Shown here: in pieces, positions 1-11,352 of the stretch | How the letters are laid out: every line of letters begins with the position of its first letter | Numbering within the stretch: position 1 is the stretch's first letter | From: Stomoxys calcitrans | Taxonomy: Eukaryota > Arthropoda > Insecta > Diptera > Muscidae | Direction: 5' to 3' | NCBI RefSeq assembly: GCF_963082655.1 | Contig: NC_081554.1 | Coordinates: 59,525,933 to 59,589,932, forward strand | Length of the DNA stretch: 64,000 nucleotides | Made by a program: the position numbers and the translations under genes | The notes under the pieces: model-generated | The model's input: only the letters and a program-made list of their open reading frames with translations | What the model was told of the DNA's origin: nothing | Database searches by the model: none

Positions 1-1535
1 TTCAGGCGAAAGTAGTCCTGTTTGTACTACCGATTTTTAGCCAAATCGGACAAAAATTGCAGCTTGTAAGGACTCAAGAAGTCAAATCGGCAGATCGGTT
101 TATATGGGAGCTTTATCAGGTTATAGACCGAATTGGACTTGACGGAGTACAGTTGTTGAAAGTCATAACAGAACGCTACTTGCAAAATTTGCGGTTCGTA
201 AGGGCTTGGCAACTCGGTTTATATGGGAGCTATATCAGGATATAGCCCGATTTGAACCGAACTTGGTACAGTTATTAGAAGTCATAAACGAACACTACGT
301 GCAAAATTTCAGCCAAATCGGACAAACATTGTGGCGTCCAGGGGCTCAAGAAATCAAATCGGAAGATCGGTTTATATGGGAGCTATACCAGGTTATACAC
401 CGATTTGGACCGTTCTTAGCATAGTTGATGGAAGTCTTAACAGAACACTATATGTAAAATTTCAGCAAAATCGGACAAAAATTGCGGCTTGTTAGGGCTT
501 AAGAAGTCTTATTGGGGGATCGGTTCATATGGGACCTATATCAGGTTACACACCGATTTCAACCGTACTCGCCACAGTTGTTGGTAGTCGTAACAGAACA
601 ACGCATGGAATATTTCAGCCAAATAGGAAAAAAATTGCGGTTTGCAGGGGCTCAAGAAGTCAAATCTGCAGATCGGTTTATATTGGAGCTATTTCAGGTT
701 ATAGACCAGTTTGGTCATAGAGTCATAAAGAACACTACATGCGAAATTTTAGCCAAATGGGACAAAAATTGTGGCTTCCAGGCGCCCAAGAAGTCAAATC
801 GGAAGATCGGTTTATATGGAAGCTATGTCCAAATCTGAACCGATATGGCCCATCTGCAATTCCCAATGACCTATATCAATATTAAAAATCTGTAAAAAAT
901 GTCAAGCGGCTAGCTTTACGCGTTCGACCGCTATCGTGATTTCGACAGGCGGACGGACGGACGGACATGGCTAGATCAACTAGAATGTGGAGACAATCCA
1001 AATTGTGGCTTGTAAGTGCTCAAGAAGTCAAATCGGAAGATCGGTTTATATGGGAGCCATACCAGGTTATACACCGATTTGGACCGTTTTTATTAGCATA
1101 GTTGATGGAAGACACCATATGTAAAATTTTAGCCAAATCTGACAAAAATTGTGGCTTGTTAGGGTTCAAGAAGTCTAATTGGGAGATCGGTTCATATAGG
1201 ACCTATATCAGGTTACAGACCGATTTCAACCGTACTCGGCACAGTTGTTGGTAGTCGTAACATAACAACGCATGGAATATTTCAGCCAAATAGGAAAAAA
1301 ATTGCGGTTTGCAGGGGCTCAAAAAGTCAAATCTGCAGATCGGTTTATATTGGAGCAATTACAGGTTATAGACCGATTTAGACCATACTTAGCACATTTG
1401 TTGGAAGTCATAGCAAAACACTAAATGAAAAAACTAAATCGGACAAAAATATGGCTTCCAGGCGATCAAGCAGTCAAATCGGGAAATCGGTTTATATGGG
1501 AGCCGTATCCAAATCTGAACCGACAGACAGACAAT
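1..1535 (+). repeat. Family A tandem array (degenerate ~145-bp units)
   Basis: About ten degenerate units repeat the order 'aaaaattgcggct', 'ctcaagaagtcaaatcgg', 'gatcggtttatatgggagct', 'accgattt', 'cacagttgttgg', 'aaaatttcagccaaatcgg'. Unit starts are near 52, 191, 323, 474, 629 and 762, then again after 1000. Short open frames here (for example 206-424 and 512-838) translate the repeat itself and are not genes. The stretch 900-1000 carries an internal end-type segment (ggacggacggacatggctag) like the right end of complete copies elsewhere in the window. The left end lies outside the window. Confidence 0.9.
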
Positions 1536-1536
1536 T

Positions 1537-1650
1537 TTAAGTCCATTGTAATACCACAGTAGCGACAGACCAAGGCTTCTGGCGGGAATCGAACCCACGA
1601 ATTCTGCACTGGTAATCCAAGCACTCTACCAACTCGGCTACCGGGGCGCC
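1537..1650 (-). mobile_element. tRNA-derived SINE with LINE-like 3' tail
   Basis: On the minus strand the element starts with a tRNA-like head: A-box region 'tagccgagttggtag' and B-box 'gtgggttcgattcccgcc'. It ends in 'tgtggtattacaatggac'. The head resembles a tRNA but runs straight into a non-tRNA tail, so I call a SINE rather than a tRNA gene. The tail matches the 3' end of LINE copies at about 21271-21290 and 24961-24980 in this window. It sits inside the family A element, so it inserted later than that array. Confidence 0.8.
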
Positions 1651-1655
1651 CTACA

Positions 1656-1840
1656 TCAATATTAAGTATCTGATTTCAAGTGGCTAGCTTGGCTAGCCAC
1701 CGCTATCGTTATTTCGACAGACGGTCGGACGGACATGGCTAGATCGACTCCGAACGTCGAGGAGTCTTAGATAAATATTTCGAGGTCTTACAAACGGAAT
1801 GACTTAATTAGTATACCCTCATCCTATGGCGGTGGGTATA
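1656..1840 (+). repeat. Right end of the family A element
   Basis: The segment contains 'gacggacatggctagatcg' and 'tagataaatatttcgaggt' and finishes in 'catcctatggcggtgggtata'-type sequence. The same ending closes complete copies near 28757 and 43408. Confidence 0.8.
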
Positions 1841-1865
1841 ACAAACATTTGATATATAAATTTGG

Positions 1866-2500
1866 GGTTAAGTGTTTGCCCAAAATATCGGGTAGAACGT
1901 CAGAAAATAAATTTCAGTTGTGGGGCTTCTTTTATTCAGTCTCAATAGCGCCATATGCAGCCATTAAAGACTTTTCTACAAAGAGGTCGTTAAGCAGCAC
2001 AACTCTGGGTCTCGGCTAAAAGTGATCCCTGATCATTATGGGTTAAGTGTACAAGTTAGTCTGCCCAAAATCCCGGATAGAACGTCTTAAAAAACCTTCA
2101 GTAGTGGTTTTTCCTGAATTCCGTCACATTCGCGCTGAATTCGGCCATTAAAGACTTTTCTACAAAAAGGTCTTTAAGCAGCACAACTTTGGGCCTCAGC
2201 AAAAAATGATCCCTGATCATTATGGGTTAAGTGTACAAGGGGGCCTGCCCAAAATCCCGAGTAGAACGTCAGAAAAAAAATTTCAGAAGTGTTTTTTCCT
2301 GAATTCAGTCTCATTAGCGCTGAATTCAGCCATTAAAGACTTTTCTACACAGAGGTCGTTAAGCAGCACAACTTTGGGTCTCAGCTAAAAGTGAGTTCTG
2401 ATTGGGCTATCATTTTACTCGGGCTGGACACATTGATATGAGAGAAGTATCTCGTATTTCTTAATGGAATGCTCCCCGTGACAAAAAGCGACAGCAAAAA
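1866..2500 (+). repeat. Three tandem ~175-180-bp SINE-body-like units plus a SINE tail
   Basis: Three head-to-tail units (about 1866-2042, 2043-2215, 2216-2397) each contain 'cattaaagacttttctaca', 'agcagcacaact' and 'gatcattatgggttaagtg'-type sequence. Position by position they resemble the body of the tRNA-type SINE found at 30674 and 43773 (ccaaagaggtgtcgcact ... ccttatcattgagctt). The tail 2405-2500 (ttgatatgagagaagt, cttaatggaatg) is the SINE 3' end. No tRNA-like head is present. Confidence 0.7.
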
Positions 2501-2559
2501 CCTCAAATTTACAAAAAGGATAAAAAGAATTAACTACAATAGAAATACAAAAAGCGACT

Positions 2560-3365
2560 ACTTAGTGTCTATTTTTGAAGTCGAGTGCGAGGATTGACGA
2601 ACCCTAGTATTGCCATCTTGAAGATCATGTTACACGAATGGATCAAAGCTCGCCTTAACGCCTTCTCTGAGTATGGCAAAATCCACATCGTTTGGTTGCC
2701 GGGCCATAACTGAGTAAGTGGAAATGAAAGGGCAGATGATTTGGTGGTGAAGGCCAGAGGACTGGCGTCAATAAACTTGGTTAAACCGCAGCCTTTCGGG
2801 TCGACGCAGTCCGAGTTAAGGGAATGGGCGACGAATGCGCATGCAACATTGTGGAACAGCGAAACGGTCGGTAGGATGGCGAAAATCCTATGGGGGGATC
2901 CAGATCGTGAGAAGACGAGGCTATTACTGAAAGGAAGTAAGAAGGAGGTCAGTATAGCTATTGGTATCATAACGGGACACATAGGACTACGAGCTCACTT
3001 ATGTAAAATCGGTGTGGCAAGTGATAGCATGTGTAGGGCATGCGGGTAAGATGATGAGAGGTTCGAGCATTTGCCCGGCTTTCGCGTCTAACAGATACCG
3101 GCACTTAGGTGGAGACACAATACCGGACATGAACCAACTTAGGGCAGTGGTATGGCAAACAATTAATGATTTTGTAAGTAGCAGTATAGCTATTGGTATC
3201 ATAACGGGACATATAGGACTACGAGCTCACTTATGTAAAATCGGTGTGGCAAGTGATAGCATGTGTAGGACATGCGGGGATGATGATGAGACGTTGGAGC
3301 ATTTCCTTTGTCATTGCCCGGAATTCGCGTCTAACAGATACCGGCACTTAGGTGGAGACACAATG
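2560..3365 (+). pseudogene. LINE ORF2 C-terminal fragment (after RNase H)
   Basis: The frame at 2741-3049 encodes a segment typical of LINE ORF2 C-termini: a WATNAH-like stretch, then 'ILWGDPDREKTR', 'GIITGHIGLRAHLCKIG' and a Cys motif 'MCRACG'. At 3181-3365 the 'GIITGHIGLRAHLCKIG' segment recurs, followed by a fuller Cys/His finger (DDDETLEHFLCHCPEFASNR). The duplication and several stops show a dead copy. A related 3' end is at 32385-32705. This is a fragment of a retrotransposon polyprotein, not a host gene. Confidence 0.8.
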
Positions 3366-4964
3366 GGGGTATATTCATTTTGTCATTCCGTTTGCAACAC
3401 ATCGAAATATCCATTTCCGACCCTATAAAGTATATATATTCTTGATCAGCGTAAAAATCTAATCGATCTAGACATGTCCGTCCGTCTGTCTGTTGAAATC
3501 ACGCTACAGTCTTCAAAAATAGAGATATTGAGCTGAAACTTTGCACAGATTCTTTTTTTGTCTACAAGCAGGTTAAGTTCGAAGATGGGCTATATCGGAC
3601 TATATCTTGATATAGCCGCCATAAAGACCGATCCGCCGATTTAGGGTCTAAGGCCCCTAAAAACCACATTTATTATCCGAATTCGCTAAAATTTGGGACA
3701 AGGAATTGTGTTAGGCCCTTCGACTTCCTTCGTTAATTTGGACCAGATCGGTCCAGATTTGGATATGGCGGCCATATAGACCGATCCTCCAATTTAGGGT
3801 CTAAGGCCCATAAAAGCAACATTTATTATCCGAATTCGCTAAAATATGACAAGGAGTTGTGTTAGGCCCTTCGACTTCCTTCGTTAATTTGGACCAGATC
3901 GGTTCAGATTTGGATATAGCTGCCATATAGACCGATCCTCCGATTTAGGGTCTAAGGCCCATAAAAGCCACATTTATTATACGAATTCGCTAAAATTTGG
4001 GACAAGGAGTTGTGTTAGGCCCTTCGACTTCCTTCGTTAATTTGGACCAGATCGCTTCAGATTTGTATATAGCTGCCATATAGACCAATCCTCCGATTAA
4101 GGGTCTAAGGCCCATAAAAGCCACATTTATTATCCGATTTTGCTGAAGTTTGGGACAGTGAGTTCCCTTAGGCCCTTCGACATCTTTTTTCAATTTGGCT
4201 CAGATCGGTTCAGATTTGGATATAGCTGCCATATAGACCGATTTCTTGATTTAATATTTTTGGCCCATAAAATGCTCATTTGTTGTCAGATGTCGCCGAA
4301 AATCGGGACAGTGAGTTAAGTTAAGCCCCTAGACATACTTCTGCAATATCGTACAGATCGGTCCAGATTTGGATATAGCGCCATATAGACCGATATCTAG
4401 GTTTTAGGTTTTGGGGCCATAAAAGAGGCATTTATTGTCCGATGTTGCTGAAATTTGAGACGGTGAGTTAAGTTAGGCTCTTCGACGTCCTTTTTAAATT
4501 TTGCGCAGATCGGTCCAGATTTGAATATAGCTGCCATATGGACCGATCTCTCGATTTAAGGTTTTAGGCCCATAAAAGAGGCATTTATTGTCCGATTTCG
4601 CCGAAATTTGGGAAAGTGCTTTGTGTTAGGCTTTGTGTTAGGCATATCTCCATTTAAAGTCTTGGCCCCATAAAAGGCGAATTTATAATCCGATTTCACT
4701 GAAATTAGACACAGTGACTTATGTTAGGCTTTTCGACATCCGTGTCGTATATGGTTCAGATCGGTTTATTTTTAGATATAGCTACTGGACTTATTAGTAT
4801 TTGGTCCAAATTGGAACATATTTTGATATAACTGATATGGGACATAAGTTATGAAATTTTCACCGAATTTTGATGAAAGGTGTTTTACATATATACCAGA
4901 GGTGGTAGGTATCCAAAGTTCGGCCCGGCCGAACTTAACGCCTTTTTACTTGTTAGAGTTTACT
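3366..4964 (-). repeat. Family B tandem array element, inserted in a LINE
   Basis: The element opens with 'gggggtatattcattttgtc' and closes with 'cggccgaacttaacgccttt' and 'ttacttgtt', both seen at the ends of other copies. Between them about eight 160-180-bp units repeat 'atatagctgccatatagacc', 'taaggcccataaaag', 'tccgatttcgctgaaatttg' and 'cagatcggttcagatttgg'. The array separates the LINE fragment at 2560-3365 from the matching LINE 3' tail at 4965-5072. Confidence 0.9.
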
Positions 4965-5072
4965 TTATAGTTTTTAGAGCACACAACAAGCCGATTACTG
5001 GCTTAGGTGTATGTCCATTGTGGCATGGGGAGTATTTTTTTGCACCCTCTTTTCAACCTAACCTAACCTAGT
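4965..5072 (+). mobile_element. LINE 3' tail resumed after the family B insertion
   Basis: It contains 'ccgattactggcttaggt', 'ggcatggggagta' and ends in 'cctaacctaaccta'. The same order closes the LINE at 32580-32705. The CCTAA-like run is a tail motif of this element. Confidence 0.75.
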
Positions 5073-5089
5073 GTTTTTTTCGTCTGCCA

Positions 5090-5545
5090 CTTGATGGTAC
5101 CATTTTCGAGGTTTTAGTGACCTAAAAGCCACTAAGTTGGCATCCCTGTCAAGGAGGCCGTCCCCCTAAATCGCTCCCTAAACAGCATATATTTTTGATC
5201 CATGCCAATATGGGGCTCAAATGAAAGATATTTTAAAATAAATCAGGAATTTGATATTCACTTCTGGAACCAAATGATTTGGGAGCCGACCCAACCCCAA
5301 AACACTCTTCACCCTTCAAACAGAGCAAATGTTTGGACCATGGCAATATGGGAAACCAATTTGATATCCAAGTTTGGGAAAAAACTTATTGGCCACCCCA
5401 GTCCCAATACACCGCCCATCCCCCTGTAAGGGTCTCAAATATAAGGTATTTGGGAAAAAGCACGAATTTGACATCCTCACTCGGGGCGAATTGTCTTAGG
5501 GGTCATCCCTTTTCCAAAACACCACAAAAAAGGTATAAGAAAGTA
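5090..5545 (+). repeat. Family D interspersed repeat
   Basis: It repeats 'ccatgccaatatggggctca', 'aaatgaaagatatttt', 'caaccccaaaac' and 'gatatccaagtttggg' in about 170-bp periods. A related copy is at 60531-60960. Open frames at 5202-5551 are repeat translations. Confidence 0.65.
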
Positions 5546-6900
5546 AAATAAAGCGCAGCGGGGGAACGGGCCCGGCTCAGCTAGCATTAATATAAACAAA
5601 TAAAGAATTTCACGCCAAGCTAAAAAAAAATTACAATAAACAAATAGAAAGTAAAGAGTGTACCTAAAGTTTTGTGTAATTTGCATTTATTTGAAATGAA
5701 TATTAATATCAATATTTTTAAGTGCCAATTGTATAAAATAATGTATAATTAATTTTTGTTTTTATATACAAAAGTTGATATGTACATAGGGTAGTATTTT
5801 TTATTTCTTTTTTTTATTATTTTTTATTTATTTTTATTAAGTTTTAGTAATAAATTCGTTACTTCATGTCTTATGTTTAATTCTAAAGGTTTACACATAA
5901 ATTTGGATGGCATGCTGTTAGCAAAATGCTTTCCACATAGAAGTTCGGACATTTAGGTAGACAAGACATGTATGCAATTTGAAAACTCGTACAGAGTGGT
6001 CTTCGATGATCCGCAATACTGTTGCACCATTTCTGATTTATTATTTTTTTTTTTTTTTGGAAGTTCCTCATCTTCATGGTGATTGGAATGTGTTAGGTGG
6101 TAGTGTGTAATTTTTTTTTTTTTTTTTGAAGAGGGTTAAGATTTACTTGAACATTTCACTATATACTATGCATAACAACTACAGAGTTAACTACATGGTT
6201 CAGTTTAAAGAACTATGGTAGATATAGTTTGGATAGTAGTAGTAGTAGTAGAGTAGTGGTAGAGTGAAGTTCTAAGGTTCTGTATTATTATATTCATCAC
6301 TAAAAAAACAAAAAAAAGATTTTTTGGAAGAAAACCATTGTCAATTGTTTGGCCATTTGTTTCATATTTTCTGGGGGATTAATTTGTTAACCTTGTTCTA
6401 TATCCCTTTTGTTAGTTCTGTGTTATTGGGGGGGGGGGGGTTCAAAGTTCAACTGTATAGTTGAGAGGGAATTTGAGGTTGGGTTTTGAAAAAAGGGGAA
6501 CAATAAAACACGTATTATCTGTTTATTTTTTTCAGTTTAAATTTTAATAGAGTTTTGATTATATACGACAACGAACACCACTAAATTAAGAAATTTTCCC
6601 TGTATATGGTAGTGTTATTTTAAATCATAGATTGTTTTTTAGAAAACAAAATTGTATTGGTTTAGTAAGGAATATATGTATGTATATGTAAACTAGAACA
6701 ATAATATCATTAAATGGTTATATATATTAAAAATATTTATTTAACATACAAATGCATGCTTATCAACTTAAACACATAATACACAAAGTCTGTGCAGTTT
6801 TTTGTTGCCTAAAGAGAAATGCTGATTTATTTGTTGTACATCTTTCGTTAAGACCATTAAAATAATCTGTAATATATGTTACGGGATTTCTATTATGCCC
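5546..6900. other. AT-rich DNA with simple repeats; no gene seen
   Basis: The stretch contains homopolymer tracts, a tagtag microsatellite at about 6230-6256 and a run of G at about 6429-6440. I find no exon with plausible splice sites and no known repeat family here. Confidence 0.6.
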
Positions 6901-6904
6901 ACGA

Positions 6905-7440
6905 TTAAAGAAGAACGGCATTATATTCATTTTGTCATTCCATTGGCAATAAATCAAAATATCTTTAACCCACCCCTAGGTGAAAAGTATGCATAGAACT
7001 ATTATATATGCAATTATCAACATACTACTTGGTCCTCTTACAATACTAAAACAATCATGGCAGTCCGTCATGTCCGTCTGTCTGTCTGTTGTAAATGAGC
7101 TGAAACAGTGCACAGATAAATATTTCAGCATAAGAGGCTTGTTTAAAGATGTCATGAATTGGACTATATCTTCATATAGCCTCCATATTGACCGATCTGA
7201 AGATTTAAGGTCTTTAACTCCTTTAAGGCGTTCTTATTATCTGATTAAGTTGAAATTTGGAACATTGAGTTGGCAACGTATGAAAAGTTCACTAATTTTC
7301 TTGAATATCGCTGCCATATAGACTGATTTCTCGATTTTTAGATCTGGACTTCATACCAGGCGCACTTATTTTCCGAGTTTGGTGCAGACCGGATCATATT
7401 TGGTAATAGCTGCCTTATTTACACGGGATAACTGTAAACA
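6905..7440 (-). repeat. Degenerate family B-type fragment
   Basis: 'ttatattcattttgtcattcc' type end sequence, then 'catgtccgtctgtctgtctgtt', 'tatatagcctccatattgacc' and 'ctgccatatagactgatttct'. It is shorter and more diverged than the other copies. Confidence 0.7.
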
Positions 7441-7599
7441 CCATACAGGAGGAAACTTTGAGTTTTGACCTGTGTGATGTTATCACGTGGAGTTTAGCTG
7501 AAAGTTATCGGGTTTCGGATAGTGGAAAGATAGGTATTTTTCGCACCCATGCAACGACGGAAGCAGAGACAGGAGCTGAGATTTTAATGCAAAGATAGG

Positions 7600-7760
7600 G
7601 AAAAACCAGTAAGGTTTTCGTTCTTGGACCAAGAAAGTGAGTTGTGCAAAATTTTCAAAAAATCGGAAAAAATATTCGACCTGTACCTTGATCACAAGCA
7701 TACATGGACAGACAGACGGGCATAGCTATATTGAATCAGGAAGTGATTCAAGGCCTCGGT
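7600..7760 (+). repeat. Short fragment of an array-type element end
   Basis: 'gtgagttgtgcaaaattttc', 'aaaaatcgg' and 'catggacagacagacgggca' match the body and right end of family A and B elements. Confidence 0.45.
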
Positions 7761-7865
7761 ATACTTAGCAATAGGTCTAACTTGTCTCCTCCTAGCAAAC
7801 AAGTACACCACAGTGCTGGTGTCAAGAAGTAAGGAACCAAATTGCAACAGATGGAAGGTATTCAT

Positions 7866-8250
7866 TTAGATATACGATCGATCCCAACGCAGCGAACATA
7901 GATTCCGATCATTGCTTTGTTGCAGCAAAGGTTCGCACCCATTTATAAATATACGATCTGATACTGCACGGCAGTTGGACATTGAAAGGCTGCAAACACA
8001 ACAGATGGCAATTGCATACTCCACTCGACTGACCCCACTATTTGATGAAAGCACTCCTTCTCTCGATGAAATAGCGTCGAAATGGAAATTCACTGCTCAC
8101 TCCATTCAAAGCCTCCACCAAGAAACCCTTGGGTATGACCAAGGATGTTAAAATGCTAGTGAAACCAAGAATGTGGCTTACAGAGGAACCCTGCAGTTGC
8201 ATAAGCAACGAGTCAAGCGAAGGAGAGGTATATACTGAACACATTTTTGG
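7866..8250 (+). pseudogene. RTE-like LINE fragment (endonuclease-RT linker)
   Basis: The frame at 7912-8151 reads through 'ARQLDIERLQTQQ', 'AYSTRLTPLFDESTPS' and 'ASKWKFTAHSI', the linker between endonuclease and reverse transcriptase in an RTE-like LINE. The minus-strand fragment at 44870-45250 has the homologous LLDGSTP ... ITRKWQTFAH stretch, which shows a shared family. It stops after about 80 residues, so it is a fragment. Confidence 0.7.
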
Positions 8251-8419
8251 ATAAGAGGATCATGGCGAGCACAGGTGAGACGTCGTTGGGGATGCCACAA
8301 GGGGAACGTGTAATGTAGTTTTTTTCTCTCTCATCGATTTTGGTGGTAGACCGGATGGTAGAACAGGATTATTGAGATAGAAAGAGTCAGGGCATGTCAT
8401 ATCGAGTATCATAGGTACT

Positions 8420-8660
8420 CAGTATTTGAGCAAGTCCGGCCGACCATTCACTGAGACTCTCCACTCGATACCGCCGATTGTTCCCGACTGCAGTTGCAGC
8501 TACTTTTTATATGGAGTATTCCACTCACTATCCGAAACCTGTGGACACGCCCAGTAGATGAGCTTCTGTTAATGACGATGGTGGTGTTCACAAATTAAAA
8601 CCGACAGTTCCAACCTATGTGGTGCTCATACTCATGCCGTGTTATTCTTGCAATGGGCAG
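8420..8660 (+). repeat. Repeat E (unclassified, also at 39056-39490)
   Basis: Shares 'tatggagtattccactcact', 'aacctgtggac', 'gtggtgctc' and 'cccgtg/gccgtgtt' order with 39085-39220. I do not recognise the family. Confidence 0.55.
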
Positions 8661-8769
8661 ATGTGTGTTTACGGTATCGAAGCTATCCGATGTACTGGGC
8701 TAAGGAGTGTAGATTGAGCGTTAATGGAAAACTATCCATTTTAGGCTTCTTTTTCTGCAGGATTATTGT

Positions 8770-9110
8770 TGTTGTAGTTGTGTTTTGTACACTAAGGCGG
8801 CAGCCTTTGCCGATGAAGGATTTCATGGGATTAATCCGGTACGTGCAACCGCCTGCCATGGTTGGATTGTCTTTGTCCTTTAGTTCCGTTGTCCACCATG
8901 TTTGCTTCGTCTTACTAGGCGGTACCTGTTCCGGATATACCCCTCGAAAGGGCTCTTCGTAACAAGATTCACAGCGGACTCCAGTTCCCTTCCCAGGGAG
9001 CCACCGCATATTTTCCCCGAAACTATCCCACTGAGGCGGCAGCCCTTGCCGTTGAAAGACTTCATCATGTCTATCCGGTACATACAACCGGCTGTCATGT
9101 GACTCTACAA
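8770..9110 (+). repeat. Repeat F, two copies
   Basis: Copy one (about 8770-8870) contains 'ttgttgttgtagttgtgt', 'aaggcggcagcctttgccga' and 'ccggtacgtgcaaccg'. Copy two (about 9028-9105) has 'aggcggcagcccttgccg' and 'ccggtacatacaaccggct'. Further copies are at 10195-10300 (minus), 42387-42480, 51490-51555 and 57288-57395. Confidence 0.75.
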
Positions 9111-9950
9111 GGTGTTACACTGGAGTTGTCCGGATCAGCCAAATTCCTTGGTGTGGTTATGGAATCACGATAGGGCATCTGGGATTAAAGTGTTTGCGGC
9201 CCTTTACTTCTGCCAGGGACAGGTGGGTAGTAGATGGGGTTTGAGACCTAGATAAATGCATTGTTTGTACTCAGCGGTGGTAGGGCCGATACTGGCGTAT
9301 GACTACCATGTCTGGTGGTCGGTGACAGAGCATGTGATGAATTTGAGGGATATTGACAGGATTAATCTAGTGGCCCCAAGTTTCATATCCGGTGCCACGA
9401 GCACCACTGCAACCAGGATGTACCAGGAAACAACAAAGCAGACATGCTTGCGGTTAATCGAGTGGCCCCAAGTTTTATATCCGGTGCCATGAGCACCACC
9501 GCAACCAGGCGTACCAGGAAAAAATAAAGCAGACATGTTTGCGAGGCTGGGAGGAAATCTCATCTCATTTCCATATCTTTCGGGAATTTTCTATATACTG
9601 GAGGTGCGAACAAGAAACTTTAGTTAACCACTGGAATCACTCGGTGGGCTGTGTGAAGACGAAGGGGTTATAAGATGAACGATGACAAGAAAATGTGTAC
9701 CACCTTCGATCTATGGGGATAGGGCATCTGAACGTCATAATGGGAATCACTACAAAGCACAACAAGTTAAAGACACATTTGCTCTGCATAGGCAACACAA
9801 ATGATGGTATCCGTCGATGGTCTCATAGCACTGACGTTTTGGAAGATAACTTTCATTTTCTTTGCAAATGCCAGTTCTTATGTCGTAGTAGAAATTTGAT
9901 TCTTTGATCTTTCTTTATTCAGGCACGAGGGGTGAATTCAGTCAAACTTA
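9110..9950 (+). pseudogene. LINE reverse-transcriptase 3' fragment with terminal Cys finger
   Basis: Translation gives a RT-like end (SAKFLGVVMES, later CLYSAVVGPILAYDYHVWW), then at 9695-9907 a stretch HLNVIMGITTKHNKLKTHL followed by a Cys/His cluster (FHFLCKCQFLC). This order is usual for the end of LINE ORF2. Several stops break it. A roughly 95-bp segment (9359-9453) is tandemly duplicated at 9454-9540. Confidence 0.7.
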
Positions 9951-10139
9951 AGATTTTCATGCTGGCATATAAATGGTATTGGGCCGTCTTAGAGTAGAGT
10001 AGAAGGAATTCGGCGCAAAACTTAAGGCTGAAGGAAAAATAGAAGATGGAGGAATCACAATGCGCCATAAGAGAGCTTTAGCATATATCAAGACGATGTT
10101 TTATTATGATCATATTCCGAACTTGAGGATGGTATAGGA

Positions 10140-10300
10140 TGTTAACCGCCGGCTCAGCATGAGGTCTACATAGCAGTATCCAATCCCAAGGCAGCCAGTT
10201 GTACGTACCGGATTGACCCCGATGGCAATCCGGTACGTATTCGGCAAGGGCTGCCGCCTCAGTTTACAACACACTGCTACAACAACAAAAACAAAAAAAA
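10140..10300 (-). repeat. Repeat F, minus-strand copy
   Basis: 'gtacgtaccggattgacccc', 'ggcaagggctgccgcctcag' and a closing '(aac)n' run are the reverse complement of the copies at 8770 and 57288. Confidence 0.75.
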
Positions 10301-10344
10301 AATGGCTGTGGAACAATAAATCAGCAGTGCCTATGAACTTTCGG

Positions 10345-10640
10345 CCGAACAAAATACGCATACGTCAGCCGACATTGCCGAAATTTGTTGCAATGAGTTA
10401 TAGTTATCCCCTCGACATCCTTCATTAGTAAGATCCAGATGGGACCAAATTTGTATACAGTTGCCATACAGACCGGTCTTCTGATCCAATCAAAGAGACA
10501 TTTATTACGCATGATCCAGATCGTCTCACATTTGGATATAGCTGCCATAGAGACCGATCTGCCGATTAATGGTGTTTGCGCATAAAAGCAGTGTTTGTTA
10601 CACGACTTCGATCAAATTTGGGGTAGTGATTGGTATTGCA
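10345..10640 (-). repeat. Family B fragment
   Basis: 'ttgccgaaatttgttgcaat', 'gatccagatgggacc' and 'gatatagctgccatagagac' match the family B unit in minus orientation. Confidence 0.7.
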
Positions 10641-10802
10641 CTTGAAATTGAAATGCTATTGGAATTGACCTTCGGTTGGTGTCCGTTATTCTTTGGCTCG
10701 TTTTCATTGCCAAAATCCTACGAATAAGGAAAAATCTTAAATTTTGGACAAACTTTTTTTTCAGTGTAGGGGGTATGCACGGCCATACATTCATTCTTCA
10801 CT

Positions 10803-10808
10803 TTTATT
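10803..10808 (-). terminator. Candidate polyadenylation signal for the distal last exon
   Basis: AATAAA on the minus strand lies about 550 nt downstream of the stop at 11353-11355. It is the nearest canonical hexamer I see on that strand. The site is inferred, with no transcript evidence. Confidence 0.35.
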
Positions 10809-11352
10809 GAAAGTTATTTAAAAAAATCAACTAAAATTCACGATTTGGTTTTAAACATAAGTAACCCACCAAGCTATACGGCTTGAATACCTTTAGCTTA
10901 AGTTTCAAAATAAATTCGTTTAGCTTGAGACCTATGGTATGAAGTAAATTAAAAAATATCTTTTCAAAAATCAGCTTTTCCTCTTGGCAACTAGATTAAT
11001 AGAATGTGCAAAACATATAGCAAATCACATAAAGAAAAACATAGATATTGCAAAATAAAAATACACTCAACAAAATTATTGTGCAGGTGTTAAAAACAAA
11101 GAAAATTAAAAAAAAAACAAAACTTAAAAACTAGGGTACAATGAAAAAAAAAACATAGTTTGGATTAAATACATATTAGTCTAATACAAGAAAAAACTAG
11201 CAGTAAAATGGTTAATTTACTTGTTTTTCAACATTAAAATTAGCTTCGTTTTTAGTTGACAGTTCACAGATAGAACAGAAATTCGTTAAAATAGTTAATA
11301 GCTCATACATAGATAAGTTTAGTTAAATAGTTTTTTGTTGTTGTTATTGTAA
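10809..11352 (-). other. Probable 3' UTR of the distal last exon
   Basis: AT-rich DNA between the stop at 11353-11355 and the candidate AATAAA. No repeat family or other open frame is evident, consistent with untranslated sequence. Confidence 0.45.

Noticed and set aside
206..838. Open frames with repeated RFIWELYQV motifs
   Set aside because: They translate the family A unit (gatcggtttatatgggagct); the same peptide recurs wherever the DNA repeat occurs, in both protein-less contexts and broken frames.
1571..1650. Functional tRNA gene
   Set aside because: A and B boxes are there, but the sequence runs into a LINE-like tail and lies in a repeat; a tRNA-derived SINE explains it better.
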